This document shows positions 15,072 through 21,698 of a DNA stretch of 24,377 nucleotides, piece by piece. The number at the start of each line of letters is the position of its first letter. Position 1 is the first letter of the stretch. Location: contig CAYRXE010000011.1 in the NCBI GenBank assembly GCA_964428205.1, positions 1-24,377 of the forward strand. Direction: 5' to 3'. The notes under the pieces were generated by a model. The model had not been told where the DNA came from. It worked only from the letters and a program-made list of their open reading frames with translations, and made no database searches. Source of the DNA: CAYRXE01 sp964428205. Lineage in GTDB: Bacteria > Patescibacteriota > Gracilibacteria > Peribacterales > Peribacteraceae. A program made the position numbers and the translations under genes.

Positions 15072-15950
15072 ATGTCGCAATCCCCTATTTCCCTCGTCTT
15101 CTGTGGCACTTCGGAGTTCGCTGTTCCAAGCCTGGAGCGCTTGGCGAAGAACCCGGCTTTTCGGATTGATTTGGTGATCACACAGCCCGATAGACCCGCA
15201 GGCAGAAAGCAGGAGTTGATGGCATCACCTGTCAAAACAGCCGCTCAGAACCTTGGATTACCCATCGAACAGCCAGAAAAATTGAATACGGAACTGACAG
15301 CTATAAGCCAAAAGCTCAAAGCTGCTCCTGATTACTTGGTCGTCGCTTCGTACGGTCAGCTCTTAAGTGATGCCGTGCTTGCTTGGCCAAAGATCAAACC
15401 CGTGAACGTGCACCCATCACTCCTCCCCCGCTGGCGCGGTGCGACTCCACTCAACCACACGATTCTTGGAGGTGACAGCGAAGGCGGCACGACGATTCAA
15501 GTGATGGCGAAGGAGATGGATGCCGGTCCGATACTCGCGCAGGAAAAGATTCAGATTGATCCACGTGAGACCTACCAGAGTCTTCATGATCGTCTGGCAC
15601 AGATCAGCGCACCTCTTCTCGAAAAAGTTCTGCTGACTCAGCCCGAGGCTAAACCGCAATCTTCGGAAGACATCACCATCTGCAAAAAATTGGATCGACC
15701 GGATGGCGTCTGTGATTCTGCAACGATGACTGCCGAAGAAATTGATCGTAAAGTCCGCGGACTCAATCCCTGGCCAGGGGTAACGATGGACGTACAGGGC
15801 ATCAATCTGAAGATCCTCGAGACTGCACTTTCTTCGCATCCCAAAGCCACTCCTGTGGCATGTAGTTCCGGGACGCTCTACCTCGTGACGGTGCAAGAGG
15901 CAGGCAAGAAAGCGATGAGCGGAGAGGAGTGGGCACGTGGAAAGAGATAA
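15072..15950 (+). CDS. fmt: Methionyl-tRNA formyltransferase
   Basis: 292 aa, slightly below the usual 310. LVFCGTSEFAVPSLERL (8-24) is the N-terminal Rossmann motif. VNVHPSLLPRWRGATPL holds the catalytic Asn112 and His114 with the SLLP motif, and KEMDAGPIL holds Asp150. The C-terminal domain includes VRGLNPWPGVTM. It formylates Met-tRNA using 10-formyl-tetrahydrofolate, so initiation in this organism uses fMet, even though many of its mRNAs appear leaderless. metG lies about 1 kb away. It shares a symmetrical promoter element with rbfA and ends next to a hairpin whose T-run is on the other strand. Confidence 0.95.
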   Translation: MSQSPISLVFCGTSEFAVPSLERLAKNPAFRIDLVITQPDRPAGRKQELMASPVKTAAQNLGLPIEQPEKLNTELTAISQKLKAAPDYLVVASYGQLLSDAVLAWPKIKPVNVHPSLLPRWRGATPLNHTILGGDSEGGTTIQVMAKEMDAGPILAQEKIQIDPRETYQSLHDRLAQISAPLLEKVLLTQPEAKPQSSEDITICKKLDRPDGVCDSATMTAEEIDRKVRGLNPWPGVTMDVQGINLKILETALSSHPKATPVACSSGTLYLVTVQEAGKKAMSGEEWARGKR

Positions 15951-15980
15951 AAAAAAATCCGAAGATTGCTCCCCGGATTT
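15951..15980 (-). terminator. Terminator of the PUR-domain gene
   Basis: Arms AAATCCG (15955-15961) and CGGATTT (15974-15980). On the minus strand the hairpin is followed by a run of T. It sits immediately after the fmt stop and may also weakly end the plus-strand transcript. Confidence 0.7.
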
Positions 15981-15996
15981 CTTAGCTTCGAAGTGC

Positions 15997-16398
15997 TTAA
16001 ACCTTCGTCTGCATCTCCTGGAAAGCCTGGATGAACTTTGGAAGATCTTCGACGTCGAACATGATCGTCGTCTTCTGACCGCCGCGGCTCTTCTCGCTGA
16101 CCTTGAAGAACTTGCCGTTACCGGACTGCTTGAGGTCGATGTAGAAGGTGCGCTGGCGAGCGTGGATCGTCACGCTGTGCACATCGTCTGCAAAGTTTCC
16201 GCCACCACCGCCGCCACCACTGCGTGGAGGACGAGGAGCGCGAGCAGGCTGCTGCTGGAAAGCAGTAGAACCGCTCATGAGGCCATCGTCGCTACCGGTT
16301 GGCGACGACAGGTCTGCCATGGGATCGAACATAAACAAAAAGGAAAGAAATAGGGTCCTCCGCTGCTCTCTCGTCGCACTCAGATATGACTCGCTCAT
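15997..16398 (-). CDS. PUR-domain (DUF3276-like) nucleic-acid-binding protein
   Basis: 133 aa at most. Residues 79-129 (RQRTFYIDLKQSG, KFFKVSEKS, TTIMFDVEDLPKFIQAFQEM) match the bacterial PUR-alpha-like repeat, a beta-beta-beta-beta-alpha module that binds single-stranded DNA or RNA. Before it is a Pro/Arg-rich stretch with seven Gly in a row, a flexible linker. The N-terminus is uncertain: ATG 16398 follows a promoter by about 23 nt, but the first 22 residues (ending LFLSFLF) look unlike the rest, and ATG 16332 or 16320 (MADLSSPTG) would give a more typical soluble protein. Role not known; chromosome or RNA binding is inferred from the fold. Confidence 0.78.
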   Translation of the reverse strand: MSESYLSATREQRRTLFLSFLFMFDPMADLSSPTGSDDGLMSGSTAFQQQPARAPRPPRSGGGGGGGNFADDVHSVTIHARQRTFYIDLKQSGNGKFFKVSEKSRGGQKTTIMFDVEDLPKFIQAFQEMQTKV

Positions 16399-16427
16399 GC
16401 GTACGTCGAACTCGTAAGGACAACCCT

Positions 16428-16436
16428 AGTATACCA
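16428..16436 (-). promoter_or_regulatory. Extended -10 promoter of the PUR-domain gene
   Basis: The minus strand reads TGGTATACT, the same 9-mer as at the pilin-like operon (19602-19610). It lies just after the metG-side terminator and would start transcription near 16421. Confidence 0.6.
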
Positions 16437-16440
16437 CAAA

Positions 16441-16475
16441 AAAACTGGAACCCCCGCGAAGTGAGCTCCAGTTTT
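16441..16475. terminator. Terminator downstream of metG
   Basis: Nine-base arms AAAACTGGA (16441-16449) and TCCAGTTTT (16467-16475). On the minus strand the hairpin is followed by seven T, so it mainly ends the metG transcript. On the plus strand TTTT also follows. Confidence 0.8.
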
Positions 16476-16481
16476 CCCCAA

Positions 16482-16515
16482 GGGTGTTCGTAACAAGGTT
16501 TCCTTTGGAACACCC
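16482..16515 (-). other. Stem-loop in the metG 3' region
   Basis: Arms GGGTGTTC (16482-16489) and GAACACCC (16508-16515) enclose a second small stem, AAGG with CCTT. It precedes the metG terminator on the minus strand. No Rfam-type family is recognised by eye. The space 16399-16592 has no convincing ORF. Confidence 0.5.
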
Positions 16516-16592
16516 CCAAGATCCTCCTCCCCTTGTACAAAGGAGAAGCGGCCCATCGTAATGCTTATACATACGCTCGGCAATGCCCTTTC

Positions 16593-18128
16593 TCACTCCT
16601 TCTTCTCCAGCGGAGCGAACAGGATGGATGGCTCCCCTACCTTGGTCCAGTCCTTGCAGCCGCCCCACGCTTTAAGGTCGTCGGTGAGTACAAAAGACTT
16701 CTCGAGCATCTTGCCTGCATACGGCACACCCAACTGTGTGCTGATCTTCTGAGCAGTCTCGGGGATAAACGGCAGGAGCATCAGTGCTGCATGGCGCAGG
16801 CACTCGGCTGCGGATCCCAATGTCTCAATACGCTTATTGGCATCGTCTTTGATCTTCCAGGGAGCCGCATCGTTGAAGGCAACGTTCATGGCGCTCACAG
16901 CCTCCGTCACTTGCTGAATAGCAGAGTGCAGATCGAATTGATCGAGCGCTTCTGCATACTTAGACCACGCCATCGCCGTCTGCTGGAGATCCTCAGAGCC
17001 AGAAGGGATGCTCACCACTCCTGCATCTTTTTGCAGGAGCACCAACACGCGATTGAGCATGTTGCCCAGCTGATTTGCCAACTTCGACTGATACAACTCG
17101 TCGATACGCTTCCAACTAAAGTCTCCATCGTTCCCAACAGGGATCTCGTGACTCAAATAAAAGCGCAGAGGATCCGCATTACCATTGAAGTGCGCGAGTA
17201 CGTCCTCAGGATGCACGACGTTACCAATCGACTTACTCATCTTCTGCCCTTCGCTCGTAAGGAATCCATGGATCAGCAGCTTGCTTGGAAGTTTGACCCC
17301 GGCGTTCTTGAGCATGGCTGGCCAAATGAGCGCGTGGAAGCGTGCGATGTCCTTACCAATCACATGCGTGATTTCGCTCTCGTTCCAAAGTTCCGGATGC
17401 GCAAAGCCACCGGCACCCGAGAAGTAGTTTGTGAGTGCATCACACCAGACGTACATGGTTTGTGTACCTTCTTCGCCAGGAACAGGAATGCCCCAGCTCA
17501 AGCTCGTATTGGGGCGCGAGAACGAGACATCTTCCAATCCCTGCTCAATGAGTGTGAGGGTTTCTGGCGCGCGGAAGCTTGGAATGATTGGGTACGTGCC
17601 ATCGGTGAGGATCTTCTTGAGCCACGCTGTTTCTTTGGAAAGTGCGAAGAACCAGTTCTCTTCTTTTACCTCTTGAGGAGCAATGTTGTGGTCTATGCAT
17701 TTGCCGTCGACGAGATCTTTCTTCGTCACAAAACGCTCACAGCCCGTGCAATAGAGACCTGTGTACGTGCGCTTTTCGAGTACTCCAGCTGCTTGCAGCT
17801 TCTTCCAGAGTTCTTGGACTGTGGGCCAGTGATTCTTCTGATCCGTCGTGCGGATGAAGTTGTCGTACGAGATACCAAGCTTTGTATAGAGCTCTTTAAA
17901 GAGCGGCACGTTCTGCTCCACCAACTCACTGGGAGTCACCCCTGCTTTTTGTGCCGTCTGCTGAATTTTGATGCCGTGTTCATCGGTGCCGATCTGGAAT
18001 CGCACGTCATCTCCACGCAAGCGGAACCAACGCGCGAGCACGTCTGCCAAGACCTTTTCCAACACATGCCCCATGTGCGGAGCTGCGTTTGGATAGTCGA
18101 TAGCCGTCGTGATGTACTGGCGCGTCAT
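16593..18128 (-). CDS. metG: Methionyl-tRNA synthetase
   Basis: 511 aa. ITTAIDYPNAAPHMGH has the HIGH-type motif HMGH (18-21); GTDEHG follows near 47-52. A single zinc knuckle is built from Cys127, Cys130, Cys144 and His147 (CTGC ... CIDH). YVWCDALTNY and HVIGKDIARFHALIWPAML are family signatures, and KMSKS lies at about 296-300. The C-terminal anticodon-binding helix bundle is present, but there is no appended EMAP/Arc1p tRNA-binding domain. It makes Met-tRNA, which fmt then formylates. A 20-bp imperfect hairpin lies 17 nt upstream of the start. The ATG at 18128 has no clear -10 box nearby. Confidence 0.96.
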   Translation of the reverse strand: MTRQYITTAIDYPNAAPHMGHVLEKVLADVLARWFRLRGDDVRFQIGTDEHGIKIQQTAQKAGVTPSELVEQNVPLFKELYTKLGISYDNFIRTTDQKNHWPTVQELWKKLQAAGVLEKRTYTGLYCTGCERFVTKKDLVDGKCIDHNIAPQEVKEENWFFALSKETAWLKKILTDGTYPIIPSFRAPETLTLIEQGLEDVSFSRPNTSLSWGIPVPGEEGTQTMYVWCDALTNYFSGAGGFAHPELWNESEITHVIGKDIARFHALIWPAMLKNAGVKLPSKLLIHGFLTSEGQKMSKSIGNVVHPEDVLAHFNGNADPLRFYLSHEIPVGNDGDFSWKRIDELYQSKLANQLGNMLNRVLVLLQKDAGVVSIPSGSEDLQQTAMAWSKYAEALDQFDLHSAIQQVTEAVSAMNVAFNDAAPWKIKDDANKRIETLGSAAECLRHAALMLLPFIPETAQKISTQLGVPYAGKMLEKSFVLTDDLKAWGGCKDWTKVGEPSILFAPLEKKE

Positions 18129-18144
18129 AGGAGCTGATGGCTTA

Positions 18145-18192
18145 TAGCTTTCAGCTTATAGCTTCGACAAAAAAGCTAAAAGCCAAAAGCTA
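18145..18192. repeat. AGCTTATAGC-type inverted repeat
   Basis: Arms of 20 nt (18145-18164 and 18173-18192) pair at 17 of 20 positions around an 8-nt loop. Each arm is made of repeated units like TAGCTT, TCAGCTTATAGC and AAGCTAAAAGCC. It stands between the pilin-like operon and metG and could end the operon, although the T-run is within the loop rather than after the stem. Confidence 0.6.
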
Positions 18193-18206
18193 CGCACCTA
18201 AAAGCT

Positions 18207-18620
18207 TTACCACAATGGACAACCACCCGCTCCCCCACCTGCGATCAATGGAATCATCACAGAACAGATATAGAGCACAATGCCGTCAGCCAAGATGGCG
18301 AGCACGACACCGGCGAGCGAATACATGATGATGGTCTTTCCTTCACTGATTTTTCCGGCGTCTCCACCTGCGGTCGACATCTTGATACCCGCGTACACAA
18401 TGGAACAAATGGCCGTGCCTCCAATGAGCGAGAGCACGAACTGAGCCACGCGACCCATGAAGAAGATCGGTGCGGCAGCACCAAGACCCGTGTGTGGGAA
18501 GGTAGCTTGCAAGGCAGCCCACATACCCGAGATACCGGGAGCACCTGCGCCCAACTCACTCACGTCTGCGTGAGCGATAGGAATGAACAGGTTGTCGATG
18601 ATGAAGTGGAGAAACGGCAT
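18207..18620 (-). CDS. TrbC/VirB2-like pilin-family membrane protein
   Basis: 137 aa. MPFLHFIIDNLFIPIAHAD looks like a short signal peptide with AHA cleavage. Two or three hydrophobic helices follow: PIFFMGRVAQFVLSLIGGTAICSIVYAGIKM, then TIIMYSLAGVVLAILADGIVLYI. The pair of helices joined by YAGIKMSTAGGDAGKISEGKTII is the pattern of VirB2/TrbC-like subunits, where a short charged loop joins two membrane helices. Such proteins form the conjugative pilus or a membrane pore. The start at 18620 is 1 nt after the stop of the preceding gene (TAATATG); a longer frame would overlap it. Last gene of a three-gene operon. Confidence 0.78.
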   Translation of the reverse strand: MPFLHFIIDNLFIPIAHADVSELGAGAPGISGMWAALQATFPHTGLGAAAPIFFMGRVAQFVLSLIGGTAICSIVYAGIKMSTAGGDAGKISEGKTIIMYSLAGVVLAILADGIVLYICSVMIPLIAGGGAGGCPLW

Positions 18621-18621
18621 A

Positions 18622-19194
18622 TTAGTAGATGAGACCAAGGAAAGCGTCGACAATGGCGCGAGAGAGGTTGACGATCACGGCACCCGTAATGGCCCAGCGA
18701 ATCATAGAGATACCTTTACCGTAGTCGTCTTTGCCCATGACCATGAGGTAACCGGCGTAAATAACAGCAATGAGGAACGCAGTGTTGCTCAGGGTTACGA
18801 GAATACGAATGGCTCCTTCCATGAGGGCGACCATTGGCACATTGGATGGGCCACCGTAGAACTCGGTCGCCACAAAGCCCACAGCAGAACCGGAACAAAG
18901 CGTGACTGCCAAACCAATGAGCGCGTGCTTAATGGTGTTCTTTGCTTCGGCAGATTTGCCGTCATCTCCCCAGAGAATCAACATTTGGAAGCCACCCCAA
19001 ACCACGAACACAAGCGAGACTCCGGCAGCAATGGTCACAAGAATACCCAGTACGGCAGTGACCGTGTGCGTGAAGAGCTCACCCGTTCCGCCACAACCGG
19101 CAAGGCCGGTGCACACCACAAAAATCTGTGCGTATGCGAGTGCAGGCTGGAGCAATGCAGCGATGAATGCCGACAGTGCAAAGAGTGTTCTCAT
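18622..19194 (-). CDS. TrbC/VirB2-like membrane protein with duplicated helical-hairpin unit
   Basis: 190 aa. Signal peptide MRTLFALSAFIAALLQPALAYA, cleavage after AYA. Four hydrophobic helices follow. The unit VFVVWGGFQMLILWGDDGKSAEAKNTIKHALIGLAV is echoed by LIAVIYAGYLMVMGKDDYGKGISMIRWAITGAVIV: aromatic-Gly helix, a D/G/K loop, then an Ala/Ile/Gly helix. So it is probably an internal duplication of the pilin-like hairpin. A CTGLAGCGG segment after the signal peptide has two Cys, perhaps a disulfide. Its start overlaps the previous stop by 1 nt (TAATG), implying translational coupling. Confidence 0.78.
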   Translation of the reverse strand: MRTLFALSAFIAALLQPALAYAQIFVVCTGLAGCGGTGELFTHTVTAVLGILVTIAAGVSLVFVVWGGFQMLILWGDDGKSAEAKNTIKHALIGLAVTLCSGSAVGFVATEFYGGPSNVPMVALMEGAIRILVTLSNTAFLIAVIYAGYLMVMGKDDYGKGISMIRWAITGAVIVNLSRAIVDAFLGLIY

Positions 19195-19595
19195 TAGATG
19201 AGGTAGAACGTCGGGTTCAAGAAGTTGAGGATCATCGCAGAGAAGATGATGAGCAGCAGTCCGATCATCGCGTTCATCAATTTCTGTTTTCCTTCATCGT
19301 ACTTTCCTTGCTCACCGGCGTTAAAAATCATCTGTGCACCACCGAGCACACCCCACAGGATGGCAAGACCGGCACACACACCCACGAGCCACGGGAAGAG
19401 GAAGTTGAAGTACGTATAAAAAGCTCCAAGTGGTCCGGTGCCAACAGGAAGACAGCTCACTCCTCCAATAGGTTCGAGGAGTTTGATGGTGCCTGGCGGG
19501 CAGTTAGGACCAGCGGCCCATGCTGTGGGCACCAAGAGTGAATGGAGTTTCTCCATAAACTGCTTATGAGAGCCGGAAAGTAGATTCGAAGTCAT
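19194..19595 (-). CDS. TrbC/VirB2-like pilin-family membrane protein, first gene of operon
   Basis: 133 aa. The N-terminal SGSHKQFMEKLHSLLVPTAWAAG is a weak signal peptide with AWA cleavage. NCPPGTIKLLEPIGGVSC has two Cys. Two hydrophobic helices, FLFPWLVGVCAGLAILWGVLGGAQMI and LMNAMIGLLLIIFSAMILNFL, flank the polar loop FNAGEQGKYDEGKQK, as in VirB2/TrbC-like proteins. I chose ATG 19595 because an extended -10 box ends 6 nt upstream; an inner ATG at 19556 would shorten the signal peptide. With the two genes after it and the distant VirB4-like ATPase it suggests a type IV secretion or pilus-like machine. Confidence 0.78.
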   Translation of the reverse strand: MTSNLLSGSHKQFMEKLHSLLVPTAWAAGPNCPPGTIKLLEPIGGVSCLPVGTGPLGAFYTYFNFLFPWLVGVCAGLAILWGVLGGAQMIFNAGEQGKYDEGKQKLMNAMIGLLLIIFSAMILNFLNPTFYLI

Positions 19596-19601
19596 CAAGA
19601 C

Positions 19602-19610
19602 AGTATACCA
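19602..19610 (-). promoter_or_regulatory. Extended -10 promoter of the pilin-like operon
   Basis: The minus strand reads TGGTATACT. The hexamer ends 6 nt before ATG 19595, predicting transcription from the A of the start codon. Confidence 0.65.
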
Positions 19611-19727
19611 GAAAATAGCCTCTTTTGGGAGCAGTATTTAGGCCCTAGAAAGGGGTACGGATAGCCCAAGGCTTGATTATTCCTGGCCTCAAACGTAGCA
19701 TCTCCCGGCGTTCATTAACGTCTATTT

Positions 19728-19804
19728 GCGGATGTAGCTCAGTTGGCTAGAGCGACGCCTTGCCAAGGCGTAGGTCGCGGGTTCGAGTCCCGTCATCCGC
19801 TCCA
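19728..19804 (+). tRNA. tRNA-Gly(GCC)
   Basis: 77 nt with encoded CCA. Acceptor GCGGATG pairs with CATCCGC; D-stem GCTC/GAGC; anticodon stem ACGCC/GGCGT around loop TTGCCAA, giving anticodon GCC; T-arm GCGGG-TTCGAGT-CCCGT. It is followed 21 nt later by a second glycine tRNA, probably on the same transcript. Confidence 0.96.
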
Positions 19805-19825
19805 CTTCAAAAATCCCGGATTTTA

Positions 19826-19899
19826 GCGGGATTAGTACAATGGTAGTACACGAGCTTCCCAAGCTTGAGACGCGGGTTCGATTCCCGTATCCCGCTCCA
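19826..19899 (+). tRNA. tRNA-Gly(CCC)
   Basis: 74 nt with encoded CCA. Acceptor GCGGGAT pairs with ATCCCGC; D-stem GTAC/GTAC; anticodon stem CGAGC/GCTTG around loop TTCCCAA, giving anticodon CCC; T-arm GCGGG-TTCGATT-CCCGT. Tandem with tRNA-Gly(GCC). Confidence 0.95.
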
Positions 19900-19921
19900 T
19901 TTCCCTATTAGGGCGGTTTGT

Positions 19922-19929
19922 GCTATAAT
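19922..19929 (+). promoter_or_regulatory. Extended -10 promoter of the 76-aa gene
   Basis: TGCTATAAT (from 19921) is a full TGnTATAAT box. The hexamer ends at 19929 and the ATG is at 19938, a gap of 8 nt, predicting a leaderless mRNA. Confidence 0.7.
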
Positions 19930-19937
19930 TCTCAAAT

Positions 19938-20168
19938 ATGAAAAACACACAACAACTCGAAGAATTTCGCACACGTCTGGAACAAGCAGACGAGTTCGAC
20001 ATGCAAACTGTGTCTGATGTCGTCGGTCACATTGGTGCCATACTTGGGCCCACGCATAACCAGATGCTCAATACATTTCTGACGTCTCAAGAAGTCTACA
20101 AACCAGACGCCACTCGCAAAAAGTTGCTGGCAATTATTGATGATTGCTTGAACCCAGAAAAGAACTGA
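19938..20168 (+). CDS. Hypothetical 76-aa protein
   Basis: Not recognised. 76 aa, acidic and soluble, with a predicted mostly helical fold: MKNTQQLEEFRTRLEQADEFDMQTVSDVVGHIGAILG, then THNQMLNTFLTSQ, then ATRKKLLAIIDDCL. One Cys near the end, no membrane helix. It has its own strong promoter with the ATG 8 nt after the -10 box and is followed by a 7-bp hairpin, so it is a single-gene transcript. The layout, small gene with consensus promoter beside tRNAs, suggests steady expression. Confidence 0.75.
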   Translation: MKNTQQLEEFRTRLEQADEFDMQTVSDVVGHIGAILGPTHNQMLNTFLTSQEVYKPDATRKKLLAIIDDCLNPEKN

Positions 20169-20176
20169 GTCTCTGT

Positions 20177-20203
20177 AAAAACAGCCAAATATAGCTGTTT
20201 CAA
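20177..20203 (+). terminator. Hairpin after the 76-aa gene
   Basis: Perfect 7-bp arms AAACAGC (20179-20185) and GCTGTTT (20194-20200), loop of 8 nt. The T-run is short (three T within the arm), so it may be a weak terminator. Confidence 0.5.
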
Positions 20204-20220
20204 CAACAGGCTTTTTACGC

Positions 20221-20226
20221 TATAAT
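20221..20226 (+). promoter_or_regulatory. -10 box (CGCTATAAT) of the histidine kinase gene
   Basis: TATAAT preceded by TTTTTACGC. Transcription would begin near 20233. The first in-frame ATG (20301) is about 68 nt downstream, unlike the other genes with this box. Confidence 0.6.
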
Positions 20227-20300
20227 AAGACGAAACAAACACTCATTCTCTGACCCGCTTTCGCGTTGATTTCGGCACGTTCCTCCCGAGCGTCATCATC

Positions 20301-21653
20301 ATGATTGCGACGGCTGTCGCTGGTAGCGCGTTCTTTGTGCAGAGCCGCAACGTGATGTCGGTGAAGATTCGTCAAGAACTGCAGATGGCGGCGGCACTCG
20401 CAGCTGGTCAGATCAACGGAGACCTTCTGGTGAACATTCGCAGCGAACAAGATGCCGCACTTCCGGAGTATGCATACGTGGTGCAGCGACTGCGCGATAT
20501 TCGAAGCAGTATTCCCAACGCACGCTTCGCATACATCTTCCGTCGCACGGCACACCCAGAGACTCTCGCGTTTGTGGCGGATGCCGATGCAACGTCGGAA
20601 CCTGATGAGTTGGATAAAAACAAAAACGGCAGAGTCGACAGCGACGAAATTGCCGGTGTTCCCGGTGAGCTCTACGACGTTTCTGGTCAGCCGGAACTAC
20701 AGGGACCTGCGTTCCTCCAGGCTGTGACGACCGATGTCTATGTTGATCAGTGGGGTGCATTGCTTTCTGGCTTCGCTCCCATTCAAGACAGTCGTGGCAA
20801 GCACGTTGCGGTGATTGGCATCGACATGGATGCTGATGAATTTGTGAATTTGTCCCAAAGCGCTTTCTCCCCTGTGAGCCTGCTCATGGTGCTCCTTCTT
20901 GGAGCCGTGGGCTCGGTCGCGATTGGTTGGCTGGGTTGGCGTCGCCGCGAGCGCTTTTACCGTCGTTTGGACGAGGAACGTTCTGCCCTTGTGGGACTCG
21001 CCATGCACCAAATTGGCGCTCCTCTTTCGACCATGCGTTGGTGGGTCGACCTCTTGAAGGAGAATGACAAAGAGCATGCCGAGAACGAAAATGCCGACGC
21101 TTTTAAAGAGCTCGAAACGGCCATTGCTCGTATGAGCGATCTGATCGAATCGCTGCGCAAAGCTACGAGCGTGTCACAGGGTATTGTCGATAAGACTCTT
21201 CAAACTTTGGATTTATACGAACTGATTACCGATGCCTTAGCGAAGAAAGAAGCTGATGCACAGAAGAAGAAACAAAAAATCATTCTCGATATGGAGCAGC
21301 AGATCAATGTCGAAGTCGATCGCGAGCTCATCGAAGGAGTTGTGACAGAGCTTGTGGATAACGCCATCTGCTTCTCACCGGAATCCACAGAGATCACCAT
21401 CAATGCCGTGCGCAAAGGAGGCATGGTCACGGTGAGCGTCAAAGACCACGGCTACGGAGTCCCTGCTGCCGACATGAAGAACACGTTCCAGGAATTCAAA
21501 CGCGCAAGTAACGCCAGCAAGTACAAGCCTGTCGGTAACGGGTTGGGGCTCTTCGTCTCACGCAGAATCATTGAACTTTCCGGCGGTCGTATGTGGATGG
21601 AAAGCGAGGAAGGCAAAGGAACAACGGTATCGTTCACGCTTCCCGTAGCATAA
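20301..21653 (+). CDS. Membrane sensor histidine kinase with EF-hand loop in its sensor domain
   Basis: 450 aa from ATG 20301. A first membrane helix, an extracytoplasmic sensor (about 20-190), a second helix (about 191-213) and a kinase core: LVGLAMHQIGAPLSTM with phospho-acceptor His236, N-box with Asn354 (ELVDNAICFSPE), G1 DHGYGVP (382-388) and G2 GNGLGLFVS (412-420). The sensor contains DKNKNGRVDSDE (105-116), a complete EF-hand calcium loop. No response regulator gene is adjacent, so it is an orphan here. From 20301 the first helix would be only about 13 residues; the frame is open back to 20229 and encodes FGTFLPSVII in front, completing a helix, but offers no ATG, GTG or TTG. CTG 20250 is the best candidate. 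Confidence 0.93.
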   Translation: MIATAVAGSAFFVQSRNVMSVKIRQELQMAAALAAGQINGDLLVNIRSEQDAALPEYAYVVQRLRDIRSSIPNARFAYIFRRTAHPETLAFVADADATSEPDELDKNKNGRVDSDEIAGVPGELYDVSGQPELQGPAFLQAVTTDVYVDQWGALLSGFAPIQDSRGKHVAVIGIDMDADEFVNLSQSAFSPVSLLMVLLLGAVGSVAIGWLGWRRRERFYRRLDEERSALVGLAMHQIGAPLSTMRWWVDLLKENDKEHAENENADAFKELETAIARMSDLIESLRKATSVSQGIVDKTLQTLDLYELITDALAKKEADAQKKKQKIILDMEQQINVEVDRELIEGVVTELVDNAICFSPESTEITINAVRKGGMVTVSVKDHGYGVPAADMKNTFQEFKRASNASKYKPVGNGLGLFVSRRIIELSGGRMWMESEEGKGTTVSFTLPVA

Positions 21654-21658
21654 GAACC

Positions 21659-21667
21659 TGCTACACT
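21659..21667 (+). promoter_or_regulatory. Extended -10 promoter upstream of the tRNA-Lys region
   Basis: TGCTACACT fits TGnTACACT. The hexamer ends at 21667, 13 nt before the partial tRNA copy at 21681 and 108 nt before the intact tRNA-Lys. Confidence 0.45.
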
Positions 21668-21677
21668 CGGCACGCTG

Positions 21678-21698
21678 TTTGGGTCGGTAGCTCAGTTG
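21678..21698 (+). pseudogene. Partial tRNA-Lys copy (5' third)
   Basis: 21 nt, starting TTTGGGTCGG and ending CTCAGTTG, are identical to the 5' edge and first bases of the intact tRNA-Lys at 21773-21793. The similarity stops in the D-loop. It is followed by a perfect hairpin GTTCTGC-GTA-GCAGAAC (21704-21720). No matching 3' acceptor strand is present before the intact gene. Confidence 0.75.

Noticed and set aside
16533..18137. A 534-aa open frame on the plus strand
   Set aside because: Antisense shadow of metG, whose HMGH, zinc knuckle and KMSKS motifs are intact on the minus strand.
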